This document shows, one piece after another, positions 10,610 to 20,725 of a DNA stretch of 64,000 nucleotides. Each line of letters opens with the position of its first letter. Position 1 is the stretch's first letter. The position numbers and the translations under genes are program-made. The notes beneath the pieces were generated by a model that was not told where the DNA came from, searched no databases, and was given only the letters and a program-made list of their open reading frames with translations. The DNA is from Isoetes taiwanensis (Eukaryota; Streptophyta; Lycopodiopsida; Isoetales; Isoetaceae): the NCBI GenBank assembly GCA_021234155.1, contig JAJEKV010000090.1, positions 2,720,479 through 2,784,478 of the forward strand, written 5' to 3'.

Positions 10610-11245
10610 ATGGAGTATTATGAAGAGCTATACAGAAGTCACCTGTTTCCTCCTCTATGTGAGGCCATGAAGAAGAGCACAGGTTCTAGTGTTGTTGAGA
10701 GATGCTTGGCCATCAAACATGTGGCAGATCGATCTCTCGCGCTTGCCGCGAAAGGATCATGCTGGAGTGCTGCTCTTGGCCAGAGGTTGGTAGATTCCCC
10801 TGCCCCACTTGCTCCTTCTCCTATTCAACCTCTTGACAATGGCCATAGAAGAATTCCCTTCAAATTGAACAGAAGGTTGCACCCATGTAAGTTTTCCTCC
10901 TCTCTCAAATCTAGAAACCATTCCCTAAAATCTTTTCGGCCTCGCCGGCGCCTTCATACAAGGATGGAAGGAAGAATTTGCAAGGTTGCCAGATCTAGGC
11001 AAAGAAGATCCTTCAAACAAGTAAGAAGGCAGATCCTAAAGGCTACACAACCATGTTCAAGCAGCAAAGCAGAAGTTAACACTAGAGTTAAGATACTGCA
11101 AGGTCTGGTTCCAGGAGGCAAAGACATGAGCCCTTCTCTTCTTCTTCTAGAAACAGCAGATTACTTGATGTTTCTCAAGCTTCAGGTAGACCTCCTCCAG
11201 TCTTTAGCTGCAAATATTGATAAGAGCTCTCAGGAATTTTGTTGA
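10610..11245 (+). CDS. Atypical (non-DNA-binding) HLH regulator, IBH1/bHLH147-150-like, 211 aa
   Basis: Predicted nuclear regulator that would dimerise with other (b)HLH proteins and restrain them, as IBH1/UPBEAT-type proteins do in brassinosteroid and growth control (family knowledge). Seen: residues 100-150 are Arg/Lys-rich but lack the His-Glu-Arg residues of a DNA-binding basic region. Residues 161-205 form the HLH: helix 1 ends KILQGLVPGG, the loop is KDMSPSL, and helix 2 is LLETADYLMFLKLQVDLLQ. The LVPGG...ETADY signature is diagnostic for this subgroup. The start is the ATG at 10610 (MEYYEELYRSHLFPP), the first in frame. An upstream-extended frame opens only from TTG at 10550. It is a single exon, typical of the group, and intact. 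It has a TATA box 560 bp upstream and a U6-like segment in its leader. Function is inferred from the HLH only. Confidence 0.8.
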   Translation: MEYYEELYRSHLFPPLCEAMKKSTGSSVVERCLAIKHVADRSLALAAKGSCWSAALGQRLVDSPAPLAPSPIQPLDNGHRRIPFKLNRRLHPCKFSSSLKSRNHSLKSFRPRRRLHTRMEGRICKVARSRQRRSFKQVRRQILKATQPCSSSKAEVNTRVKILQGLVPGGKDMSPSLLLLETADYLMFLKLQVDLLQSLAANIDKSSQEFC

Positions 11246-11916
11246 TTGTGTCATAAATGTTTATAAGTAACACTTGGGACCTGGAAATATTCAGTGGCTC
11301 ACTAGTTAGTTGTTCTACATGGAATACTTGCACTTCCAATACAGTCCCCAAAAGGCTATGCTGTATTCTCGCTGTGCATGTGTACATTATCACATTGTTT
11401 GGCTTTGCCCTGTTCATTTCTAATATAACCAAAGGCTTTTAGTGCAATGGTTGCAATGTTCCATCCTATTATATGTTTCTGTAGTCTCGATCTATCCATA
11501 CTATGAGCCAATGTGTAGTATTTTTTTATATGCTTTTCCCCTTCCTATATTTTTTTAGATAATTTTTTCCCATCTATCTATCTATCTTGAATGCTATGTT
11601 AAATAGTCCAAGCCATTTGCGCTTCTTTTCTCTTCCAAGGACATTTGGTAGTTTGTCAACTTTATACTAGTACATATACATGTTTTATCGTATGTAATTA
11701 CAGCTAAATTTTCTATCCTCTTATACTAGTACTAGTATGTACTAAGCTAAAATGCCTATCCTCTTATACTAGTAACTAGTATGTACTATATATACCTGTT
11801 TTTATCAAAAGTGATTATTCCTAAAATGTCTTATCCTTTATTGTACTCAAATTTATGATATGTTCAACGCTATAATAAGTGAAGCGCTTGTAGCTCAAAC
11901 ATATATTTACACTTGA

Positions 11917-12086
11917 TTCTTGAAAAGGATGATAATTATTGCATCTTATTGCATTATGCAAAAGATTATATTGTTATAATGCCAATTACATGTATACTTT
12001 ATTCTTGAAAAGGATGATAATTATTGCATCTTATTGCATAATGCAAAAGATTGTATTGTTGATCATGACAATCATATGCTATTGGT
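11917..12086 (+). repeat. 85-bp tandem duplication
   Basis: TTCTTGAAAAGGATGATAAT... starts at 11917 and again at 12002. The first 57 bases or so are nearly identical and the remainder diverges. Confidence 0.85.
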
Positions 12087-13250
12087 GCTTGAAAACCAAT
12101 AATTCAACAACTACACGAGATACTTATGCAAGTTTGCAATGTTCTAATAATTGTAAGCAAGCAACCATACCCAAAGAGTTTGACATTATGTCTCAGACCC
12201 TCTAGTATTATGTAAAAGTTTGACATTATGTCTATATTGGCATGAAAGTCTTCAAAGCTTGATATAGTTCATCTGGGCAAATCCTGGATAGAATGAAATA
12301 TGCACATATAGATTCTTATCATTGAATCTCTTGTTGATTGTATTGTGGGTCCAAAGGCTTTTCTAGGAACATTTATGAAGGAGCATGCTTCCTGATGTCA
12401 GGTAGATCCTCTTCATGCCAACTGATTATCTAGTTTCCACCTTCAATCAATATGTTGTAAGATCACGTGCAATTTCTTGACTCTTAAAGAGGACTTATAA
12501 TTTTTTTTTTTTACTTTAACTTGCTACAAAACAGAAACATTTAAATCTTATAAATGTTATTTAGTGGGAGATCTTCTTGTATCCTTAGTAGAACTTCCAT
12601 CTTTGTATCTAGAATGCTGAACACACCCCTATGAAGGATAAAGAAGATTTGAGCTATAGCTTGGGGGTGCTTGGAAACAATAAATCCACCACCTGCATGA
12701 ACACTAATACGAGTTTGTGTTGTTCTAATAATTATAAGCATAAGCAGCCACACCTTAATGCATATTAATATAACGGGTTTGACATTGTGTCTTAATCCCT
12801 CTAGTGGTATATGATAAAGAACTTGAAATTATGTCTATACTAACATGAAGATTTCATTGGGGCAATTATGGGGAGGAGATCTGAATGCAAATATCTAGTT
12901 CTGTCGATTGCATTGTGGGGCCAAAGGCTTTCCATACACACCAGAAACATTTATAAAGGTGCATGCGTCTTGATGTAGTGAATATCATGTTAATTGAGTA
13001 CCTATCCTTTTGCTTCAAGATCAATATGTCCTTGGCTCACTTATGCAATTTTTTTACTCCTAAGAGTTAAAATATTTTCTAAGTGACTTCCATTTACTAG
13101 TAAAATAAAAGTAATTAAAATTTAGTGATTGATGAATAACTTATTTCCTTTGTTATGATTGAGGCTTCCATCCTTATATCCAGAATGTTATTGAACAAGT
13201 CGCCCGAGGAATAAAAGAACTAAATTAATGTGACCCTTTATTGTCCACAG
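12070..13250 (+). repeat. Diverged ~590-bp tandem duplication
   Basis: Landmarks recur in order in both halves: GTTCTAATAATTRTAAGC (12143; 12720), TTTGACATTRTGTCT (12178; 12778), GATTGYATTGTGGG.CCAAAGGCTTT (12337; 12906), GATCAATATGT-like (12444; 13020) and CTTCCATCYTTRTATC.AGAATG (12595; 13167). Old tandem duplication, non-coding. Confidence 0.7.
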
Positions 13251-14555
13251 AGATCAAGAAGAGCATCTAAGCATCAGACTTTGCAAGTAGTTAATTGTGT
13301 ATTCACATTACTAGAGTAGCCCCTCCTCCCCTCTCCCAAAAAAAAGAAAAAAAAGAAAAAAAAGAAGAGAGATGAAAAAAGAAATGTGTTCAAGTTTTAA
13401 GATAATGGCTTTGAATATGCATGTATTTTGTTCTAATTGAAGGGTTAATTGATGATTGATTGCCTAATATAAATGTCAAAGTTTGATAAAAAGTTTGAAA
13501 GGAACCACTATCCTACATGTACAAACAACATCCAATATCGCTCTTCAAGTACTACTTCAAAGTTCACCATTCATTGCACTATCACTTTGTGAAGCTACTT
13601 GAAATTTTAAACTAAAGTTGCATGTGGAGATTCATTTGCTGAAATATTGTACTTCACAATGTCCCTATCTTTTTGGTATATTTGATCCAAATATATGTTT
13701 GAAAGTATATGTTAAAAAAAGCAATGTTTTTTCCCCTTTTTCTTTTATATATATACAAGTCCCGTATTATTTATGGACTGTATGAGATTGATTGTGTATG
13801 GCTACAAAGATTTGATTGCCTTTGTTGATAAAATTCAATTGTTTTTTTTGGCTTAGCCTACAATGTTGCGTTATGCTCATGAGAAGCATTTTCCATTTGC
13901 CTATATGTCAATGTTCTACAAATCCATGTAAGACTCCTAGTGATACGCAATGCCATGTGACACATTGATATGCATAAACACTCTTGGCATTAAAGACGAG
14001 ATCATAGAGTTTGTTAATCAATGTTGTCATATTGTTCCTACCAAGGTAAAAGGATTGTTATGTTGAATACTTGTTATATAGGAGACAGAGCATAGTTCAT
14101 GGTTTATCTACTTGTTATAGGTCTGAAGAAAAAGAGAGAGACATTAAAATAAAGGTGCACCCATAATTTCTCTACTCAGTCCCTTTCTAAGCATTCGGTA
14201 ATAGTAGGGACTGTTAGCACATTTGATAGGTGTCATAATCGATCAAAGATTACTCACTTGACTCCGTATTGCCGAGATTCCATTCGATGTTTAAATTGCT
14301 CGACTTACATATTTTCGATAGATGCATTTATTTGTGGTGGGTATCACCTCCCTAAAAATAATTTCTCGATATCTCAATACTAATGCAAGTAGAGAATAAG
14401 GGAGCCCATTACTTTTCACTAGAATAAAATGATTAGAATCATTGGGGAATGCATTCGTTTCAAATTGTAACACTATTTACATAACGAAGGAAAAACTAGC
14501 TCAAGAACACATCTACATAACAACTGGTTCAAGGAGTTGTTGTGGGCTTCCCCTT

Positions 14556-14722
14556 ACCAAGACATATGAATTTACATTGTAATGGGAAATCTAAAATGCG
14601 CCACTCAACATTGAGCATGTATAAATTAATCTTCTCAAGCCAAGACATATGAATTTACATTGTAATGGGAAATCTAAAATGTGCCACTCAACATTGAGCA
14701 TGTATAAATTAATCTTCTCAAG
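14556..14722 (+). repeat. 84-bp tandem duplication, one mismatch
   Basis: CCAAGACATATGAATTTACA... begins at 14556 and again at 14640. The copies differ at one visible base (ATGCGCC versus ATGTGCC). This is a recent duplication. Confidence 0.9.
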
Positions 14723-15264
14723 AAGGAGAATAACACATTTTATTCTAGCTTTCACAACAGCAGACAAAGACATCTGGAAATTCTATGCCAAAATTAAATA
14801 CTTGTATAAATGGATGACCTTAAACCAGGCACAACAACCCTTCATATAGCAAACACAATGATTACACAACTGAAATCTTATTAATGGGCATCGAGTGCAC
14901 ACCAAACTGCGACCTGCACAGCTATTATCCATAATCAATTTTTCCATGTATTGAGAGCTTACCATATCGTCAAATTTATCAAGAATGGCCCGTGCCACTA
15001 TTTACCATTCATTTGTTGCTAAATCTTTTCAATCTCTAGCATTCAACTATTAGTCCATTTGACCCCAACACTTCAGATTCAGGACATATTTATCTGATCA
15101 TGTGCTGCAGCTAACTCATGTTTCTTTAAGGCTGTGTCTTAAGATCATTTCTGCACATATCAACCACAGTCTAGCTTAAAAATTGCTTGCTTGTTTTAAA
15201 GCTGGTAGCAAAATGCCTTTGCACACAACTCTAAATGTTCACCTATTCATCATGCCAGCTGGTA

Positions 15265-15770
15265 ATTGAAGGCCAAGCATTTTTCAGGTTGATGACCAGA
15301 GTGTATGGTAACTGACAGAAGATCATTATAGTTGCATGATGGGTCTTCTAGCACGATCAAGATACCTGTATGAGGTACAAAGAGTGTTTGAATCCTTACC
15401 ATATACTCCATCTGAAGATACAACAAAAGCATTTCTCAGTGCATGTAAAGAATATGGGGAAGTAGATCTTGGACTTAATTGCTTTCAGTAGTTACTTGCA
15501 ATCAATCCAGAAGACATTGTTCCACATGCACTTATGGCAACCATCTATTGCAAGTGCAGGTAGGAGGGGTGATGTAATCAGAATAGAAGAGCTGCTGAAC
15601 ATGTGAAGGGCTTACAATTTGCATGAGTTTGTTCTGGGCCACAACACTTGAAATTGAAGTGATGGTCAAATCTCCAAAGTGCATTGACAGCTAGATGCTG
15701 AACAAAGTCCATGGGCACATATTGAGAAGCTCACATGAACCACTTGGCACATGTAGACATAAATAGTTCA
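15265..15770 (+). pseudogene. PPR protein (PLS class) E/E+ domain relic
   Basis: Family role: PPR-PLS proteins act in organelles in RNA editing. Seen: with one frameshift near 15315, the plus strand reads MTRVYG, then DHYSCMMGLLARSRYLYE, VQRVFESLPYTPSEDT, KAFLSACKEYGEVDLG, then an in-frame TAG near 15488, LLAINPEDIVPHALMATIY, another TAG near 15571, a frameshift, RGDVIRIEELLNM, and a weak DGQISKVH match near 15660. 'HYSCMVDLLARAG', 'AC..HGEVELG', 'LxPED...Y' and 'DGxISKFH' are the classic final PPR-E-E+ segments. No DYW is seen. At least three stops and two frameshifts make it inactive. The upstream PPR array is absent, so it is a 3'-end copy or a decayed remnant. Confidence 0.75.
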
Positions 15771-16384
15771 AGGTCTTCTTGCTCTGTTGCATATAAGGTT
15801 AGAGTTGTACCCGCAAGCACAGATCACGTAGAACAGATTATCGCTCTCTTGCAACCTCTCTAGAAACAGAGAGGCATAACCACCTCAACAGCTTCTCGGT
15901 GGAGACGTTTCTTGGGTCTCCGATTGTGCTCTCCTCCAGAATCGACTACATGTCTACTGGCCTGCTGGTTTCGTTGCATAGGAAATGGTTTTCATCTATT
16001 TTTTTTAATTCCAAATCTCTTTTCTTGGAGTTGGATCTGATTTCTGACGGTTTTCGGTGTTGGAGATGTTTGTGTGTGATTGCATACTCACCATGTTTAC
16101 CAAATTTGTTGTCTCGGAGGTTTTTGCTTCCTTTCTGTCGATCACCTCCGGAAGCTTCTTTTTGATCTGTAATGGCAGATCTCTCTGCAAGTCTACTGTT
16201 GCAACCGTTTTTTGGCTACAACAAGGGCGGTTGGCTTATGGCCTTCTATTCTGGCTGCTGTTCTGACAGGTGCAGCTACAGGGGGCCTCCCATCGCGATG
16301 ACAACAGAACGGGCTCCTAAGTCAAGCTTTTGCACAGGCTTACTCATGATTATAGAGAATAAGTCGTTTATTTTAAATACATTG
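15771..16384. other. Intergenic, no gene recognised
   Basis: Several short ORFs overlap on both strands around 15900-16270, but none has a recognisable family. Slightly T-rich. It runs into the SINE-like head at 16385. Confidence 0.4.
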
Positions 16385-16444
16385 TTTATGGTTGGCTAGT
16401 TGATGAAGATATATGTCTTTTGTCCTACGGTCTTGAGATCGAAT

Positions 16445-16448
<4 letters not shown>
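16385..16448 (+). mobile_element. tRNA-like SINE head interrupted by an L1 insertion
   Basis: TTGGCTAGTTGATGAAG (box A-like, about 16392) is followed 38 bases later by GAGATCGAATCTC (box B-like, 16435), a tRNA-type internal promoter. The L1 at 16449-18044 interrupts it: its 15-bp target duplication is the box B segment itself. The continuation beyond 18059 (GCACTCATATTG) would be the rest of the element. Could also be a decayed tRNA pseudogene. Confidence 0.4.
16434..16448. repeat. Target-site duplication, left copy (15 bp)
   Basis: TGAGATCGAATCTCT here is identical to 18045-18059. It flanks the 5'-truncated L1. Confidence 0.9.
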
Positions 16449-16479
<31 letters not shown>

Positions 16480-18044
16480 AAGGACTTGAGCCTTTATTAT
16501 CCAGAGAAAGTTACAGAGTATAATGGGGACTAATAACTCAGTGGAGAGAATGTCCACCAGAGCAAAACCACCCCACTCAAATACAACATCTAAACAATAT
16601 GAAGAGCAAGCAAAAACTCATAAGTAAGTATGAATCTGAAGATAGTGCTCCCAAATACGGCTCTTCACCTCATTAGCAATTGATGAGCACCTGAATGCTT
16701 TGACAATTCGTTGTTGGGCATCAAGAAGGACCTGTGCATCTGAACAGCAAGACCTTTGAATATGAGAAGATTCCTTCTTTTCCAAATGGACCAGATGATC
16801 CATGCAGAAGCCAAATGAAAGGCCCTTTTGCCAAATTATCCCAACTACTTGGATAAACCGCTAATAACACCCGCGGCTATTCAAATTGCAATGAAAGAGG
16901 CCTTGAAGCCACAACCAAGCATGTCTGACATGTCTACATAGGAAGAAGCAATGCTCAATTGTCTCGTCCCTCTGTGCACATAAGGGACAAAGTGCAGACA
17001 CCTCTGGACGAAATCTGTGCACCGAATATAACGCAGCTGGAGACACCGATGAGTGACTTGCCACCATAAAACGAGATACTTTGGGATGGAGTAGTTTATC
17101 CCATACCCACTTCCCACACCGCCGCCAACGGGAATGACTAAAGGCCACTTGGACGAAGGAGGCAAGACGTCAGCATCAAGCAAGACCTTGTACATGGAAT
17201 TCACCAACTTATCTGCTTTGACATGCTCATGAACTACCCACGGCTGGGGGTCATCCACTTGTGCTACTGGGGGAAGAATTGAAGACACCTTACGCGCCAA
17301 ATAGCTCGATCCCACCTTAAAAGGAGGAACTTAGCTCTAAACTCCTCCCATGTCAAGAATCGCCTTTGATTATTATACCAACCGGATATCATATGCACAC
17401 TGCCGCTTTCCATCGACGCCTGCGCGTCAATGGGTGGGATGAAGCAACGGAGGACCACCATCCAATGGAATCCACCAACAACTTGCGGTCATCCTAGTGT
17501 GCGCAAGATGGTGAAAATGAAACGTAGATTGTATAGTCTCCCATGCAACTAGCAATCCTCTAAGAAATGGGGATGCATTAGGGTATGCCGCCGTCGATGG
17601 ATAGAACAGAGCCCGGGGAAGAGTGGCCTAAGAGACCGAGACCCAAAAGAAATGCACATTTGCAAAGACCGATAAACAAGGCGGGGAACAGGGGACTCAT
17701 CCACATTATTCAAAATTCTCCAAATGAACTTAGAAATCATCACCTTGCTCTGCAAAAGAAAATTAATCATTCCAAGGCCACCAAAATGCTTTGGCAACAT
17801 GCACTTTTCCCAAGCCCGACTTTTGCAGTGACACCCTCCTCTGTTCCCCGGATGAAGTTCGACAACCACGACGAAGTTGTATCTTTGATTGTGGAGCCAA
17901 CATGAACGAAGCCATATACACATGAGTGCTGCTTAAAACTGACTTAGCCACAACAATTCGTCCTGCCATGGAAAGCTTCGCTGTGGACCACCAAAAAAGG
18001 TGCTTTTCCAAGCCCTTAATCACTGCCTCCCACGCATCTCCTGA
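16449..18044 (-). mobile_element. 5'-truncated L1-type LINE (RT C-terminal half), ~1.6 kb
   Basis: The poly(A) tail appears as a T tract at 16449-16478. On the minus strand from 18044 the reading GLEKHLFWWSTAKLSMAG and RIVVAKSVLSSTHVYM is the conserved plant L1 segment after the RT core. Next come PKHFGGLGMINF (about 17790), and at about 17050-16900 the zf-RVT region with CPLCAQRDETIEHCFFLC. Several frameshifts are present. The RT catalytic YxDD part lies upstream of the truncation point. The 15-bp TSD on both sides confirms target-primed insertion. Same family as 44.6, 47.6 and 60.5 kb. Confidence 0.9.
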
Positions 18045-18059
18045 TGAGATCGAATCTCT
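18045..18059. repeat. Target-site duplication, right copy (15 bp)
   Basis: TGAGATCGAATCTCT, identical to 16434-16448. Confidence 0.9.
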
Positions 18060-18084
18060 GCACTCATATTGTGTTTGTTCTCAT

Positions 18085-18470
18085 TTATTATGTGCATCAG
18101 TTTTATATCTTCGTTTATTATGTGCATGGCCAATTGGTTTTGCTCCTTACGAGTTTTCTTGATATAATCTTGGCTTGATGCATCATGATCGGATGTTGTA
18201 TTTTCATGGATTTCTAGCCCTTGCATTATTCCTTATTATGTGCATCGGTTTTATATCTTCGTTTATTATGTGCATGGCCGATTGGTTTTGCTCCTTACAT
18301 GTTTTCTTGGTATAATCTTCTCTTGATCCATCACGATCGGACGTTGTATTTTCATGGATTTCTAGCCCTTGCATTATTCCTTATACATCATGTGTTCTCT
18401 ATGATGGAAAGTTGAATTTTTCATGGTTTTTCTTTGGATTGCTCCTTATATGCATGTTTATTTTTCTCGT
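18085..18470 (+). repeat. 148-bp tandem repeat, two good copies plus decayed extension
   Basis: TTATTATGTGCATCRGTTTT starts at 18085 and 18233 and is about 90% alike over the whole 148 bp. Both copies share CATGGCCRATTGGTTTTGCT and GTATTTTCATGGATTTCTAG. A weaker third copy continues to about 18470 (TTGCTCCTTATATGCATG). Fragments of the unit (GCTCC..ATATGCAT, GTATTTTCGTGGATTTC) persist to about 18700. Confidence 0.85.
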
Positions 18471-20639
18471 TATAACGGGGGTTAAACTTTCATGGTTTTT
18501 TGTTCAATTGTCGTTGTCTTGGGCTGCGTGAACCAATATCTATCTCATAGGCTCTTTTGGTTTGCTCCCTAAATGCATGTTGTGTTCTATTGCTCCATTA
18601 TGAGCTCGGCCTTCTCCGTATGTGCATTTCTGATTTTTTTGTCATTATGGAAGTTGTATTTTCGTGGATTTCCACTTCCTTGAGGGCTCCTTATATGCAT
18701 TTGGAATCAAGATTTCAAAGCTTGGTTCGTGTCCTCTTTGATCCAGACCACAGTGCAAATCCTTTGCAGAGGCGGCTACCCAACCATGCGATATCTCATA
18801 CCAAGCGAGTCTTCCATCGTCTATTGGATTTTAAAACCAATACATTTTGTTTTTCATAATTGGAGGTTCGCCTTGGAGATATGTGCTAGAGGTATGCTTT
18901 GATTCATGCGAATAGTGAAAGTTAACTAGTTGTGGCAATTGGTGGTTTTTTTAGAGTTCTTCAGTGCTCTAGGAACAGTATTTGAGAAGCTTTTGTATGC
19001 ATGCCCCTATGGCGCTATACCACAATCTCTTTATTTTGCATGACGAATGTCAAGTTCTCTAGTTTGGTCCTTGATGTGTCACAACTGCTTTTCCTCAATT
19101 TGACTCTTCTACTATATGTGTTGCTTCTGTTCCATGGGTTCCTGTTGTCCCTTTAACCTTCAATCCTGTTACATGTATTTCATCTTTTCTTTGATTCTTT
19201 TGTGTCCTTTTGGCTTTTTCGACTCCTTGCCTTATTCGCCGTGGTCTTTTGTTCATCCACTTGACCTCGGCTGCTCTTGCATCATTCGAGTTCTCCTATT
19301 ATATTGCTCCCCCTTCCTGGTTTTGTATTGTTCCATTGTCTCCTTTCATCAATCCCATCTGTTCTTTTTTACCCACTCATTTGTTCCATCTATTCCTCGC
19401 TGGAGTTTCTCTATACTCCTCTCGTCTTATGTGTCTTGCTTACATGATGGTGCATTTTGCCCCTTCCAATAAGTTTCTTTTCTCAGTTATCCATTTGTGC
19501 TCTTTATGCCTTTGCCTCTGTTTTGTTTCAGTTTTATTCCCTGTCTGACCCTCTTATCATGTCCTCCATAGAATGTAGTCTGTTTCTCAGTCCAGCTCTT
19601 TTCCTATAGTGCTTCTTATGTTCCATCGGTTCCTGGTGTCCCTTTAATTCCTTCCATCCTGCCACCGGAGCTTTATCTTTTCCACGACTTGTTTCTTGTA
19701 CCTGTTCTTTGTCTTGGTTCCATTATCTCCGTTCACTTATTCTATTTTTCGATCTAGCTTCTTTGTTCTTTCATCCTCTATGCTGAGTATTTTGAGATTT
19801 GTTCCTCTTCTATCGGTTGACAGATATGCTATCTAGGACCTTGCCACAGAATGTCAAGGTTCTATTGCGAAGCAATAGAACCGCCATTCTTTGGCAAGGG
19901 ACGTCATCTGCTACTTTGAGCCCAATTTTCCTTTATATACATGTTTCTTCTGCTTCTTCCGCATCGGCATTCTCTTGAGCTAGTTTTCTTCTTCGTGTCT
20001 CTCCTACCACATTCCCTCACCTTCCCTCCTTTGATTGTCTGCTTTTGATCATGTCCAATTTTTCGTTTCTCATTATTACTCCATTTTCCATCAGTCTGTT
20101 GATCATCGCTAATCTCTGTCTATTTGTATATGTTTTTTCTCGGGTCGCCCTCTAGCTTCCAGTATCCTCTATGGTTTCCTTTCCTATATTCTTAAAGTGC
20201 ATATTTGCTTATTATTCAATTTTTCTCGGCGCAACGTCTCCAAAGCATACTTATTTTTTATTCTTTCTCCGAGACAATATTTATTAATCATATTTTCTTG
20301 GCGTGGCGTTGTCGCCTCTGAGGTAGCACTAAAAGGATGTTTTTTTTTCCTGCGACGGTGTTTTTTGCGGACTGTTCCCGATTGGTCGGCTGTTGTTTCT
20401 TTCTCGGCTTGGCCCTAGAGCCTCCAAGCTTTATTATTCTCTATATTATTGCATTTTGGCAAGCGCCTTTGCTTGAAGCTTCTGACTTTCTAACGGCTCT
20501 TGCTCCTTCTCAGATTTTCTACTGCATTTTACTTTTTGCAGATTTCGTGGTTGTCTCCTTGTGGAGGCCTAGCCATCGTGTTTGTTTCATAGCATTTCTC
20601 AGCTGATACATTCCTCGAGAGCGTTGACGATTGTTTCCC
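18471..20639. other. Pyrimidine-rich stretch without a recognised gene
   Basis: The plus strand is strongly C+T-rich (runs such as TTCTTCC and CTCTTTT) for about 2 kb. The long plus-strand ORFs here (for example 19116-19548) are rich in Phe, Leu, Ser and Cys and look like the by-product of that composition. One structured element is present, the hairpin at 19839-19899. Confidence 0.5.
19839..19899. other. 61-nt near-perfect hairpin
   Basis: The inner stem GGTTCTATTGC (19858-19868) pairs perfectly with GCAATAGAACC (19872-19882) around a 3-nt GAA loop. The outer stem CCTTGCCACAGAATG (19839-19853) pairs with CATTCTTTGGCAAGG (19885-19899) with one mismatch. A small 4/2-nt internal bulge separates them. 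It could be a tiny foldback element or an RNA hairpin. It is short for a plant miRNA precursor and has a very small loop. Confidence 0.8.
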
Positions 20640-20725
20640 ATTAGGGTTTTCCTCGAAAACCCACAAGGGGAGGGCTTTTTCATCCCGATGAGAAGCTGTC
20701 ACCAGTTTTTTGTCACCTTTACCTT
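20640..20725 (+). mobile_element. LINE 3'-end-like remnant with GGTTTTCCTCGAAAACCC hairpin
   Basis: TTAGGGTTTTCCTCGAAAACCC, then a G-rich run, then TTTTTCATCCCGATGA. The 24.2-kb LINE has the same order near its 3' end (GGTTTTTCCTCGAAAACCC, G run, TTTTAATCC..GATGA at 25253-25305). The motif folds as GGTTTTC/GAAAACC. Probably the 3' UTR of that LINE family. No coding part is recognised upstream. Confidence 0.4.

Larger units (their letters stand above)
11246..15264. other. AT-rich 3' flank and intergenic DNA with tandem duplications
   Basis: There is no gene. It begins with the 3' UTR of the HLH gene; a polyadenylation site probably lies between 11400 and 11500. The rest is AT-rich and carries the duplications listed separately (11917, 12070 and 14556). 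A homopurine run (AAAAAAAGAAAAAA type) lies at 13337-13375. Confidence 0.5.

Noticed and set aside
12541-12753. Possible small gene on the minus strand
   Set aside because: Lies within the ~590-bp diverged tandem duplication, and its counterpart at about 13170 is not open.
19116-19548. Long plus-strand ORFs with Phe/Leu/Ser/Cys-rich, membrane-like proteins
   Set aside because: They lie in a C+T-rich tract where such ORFs arise by composition. Two overlapping frames look alike, and there is no motif or start context.
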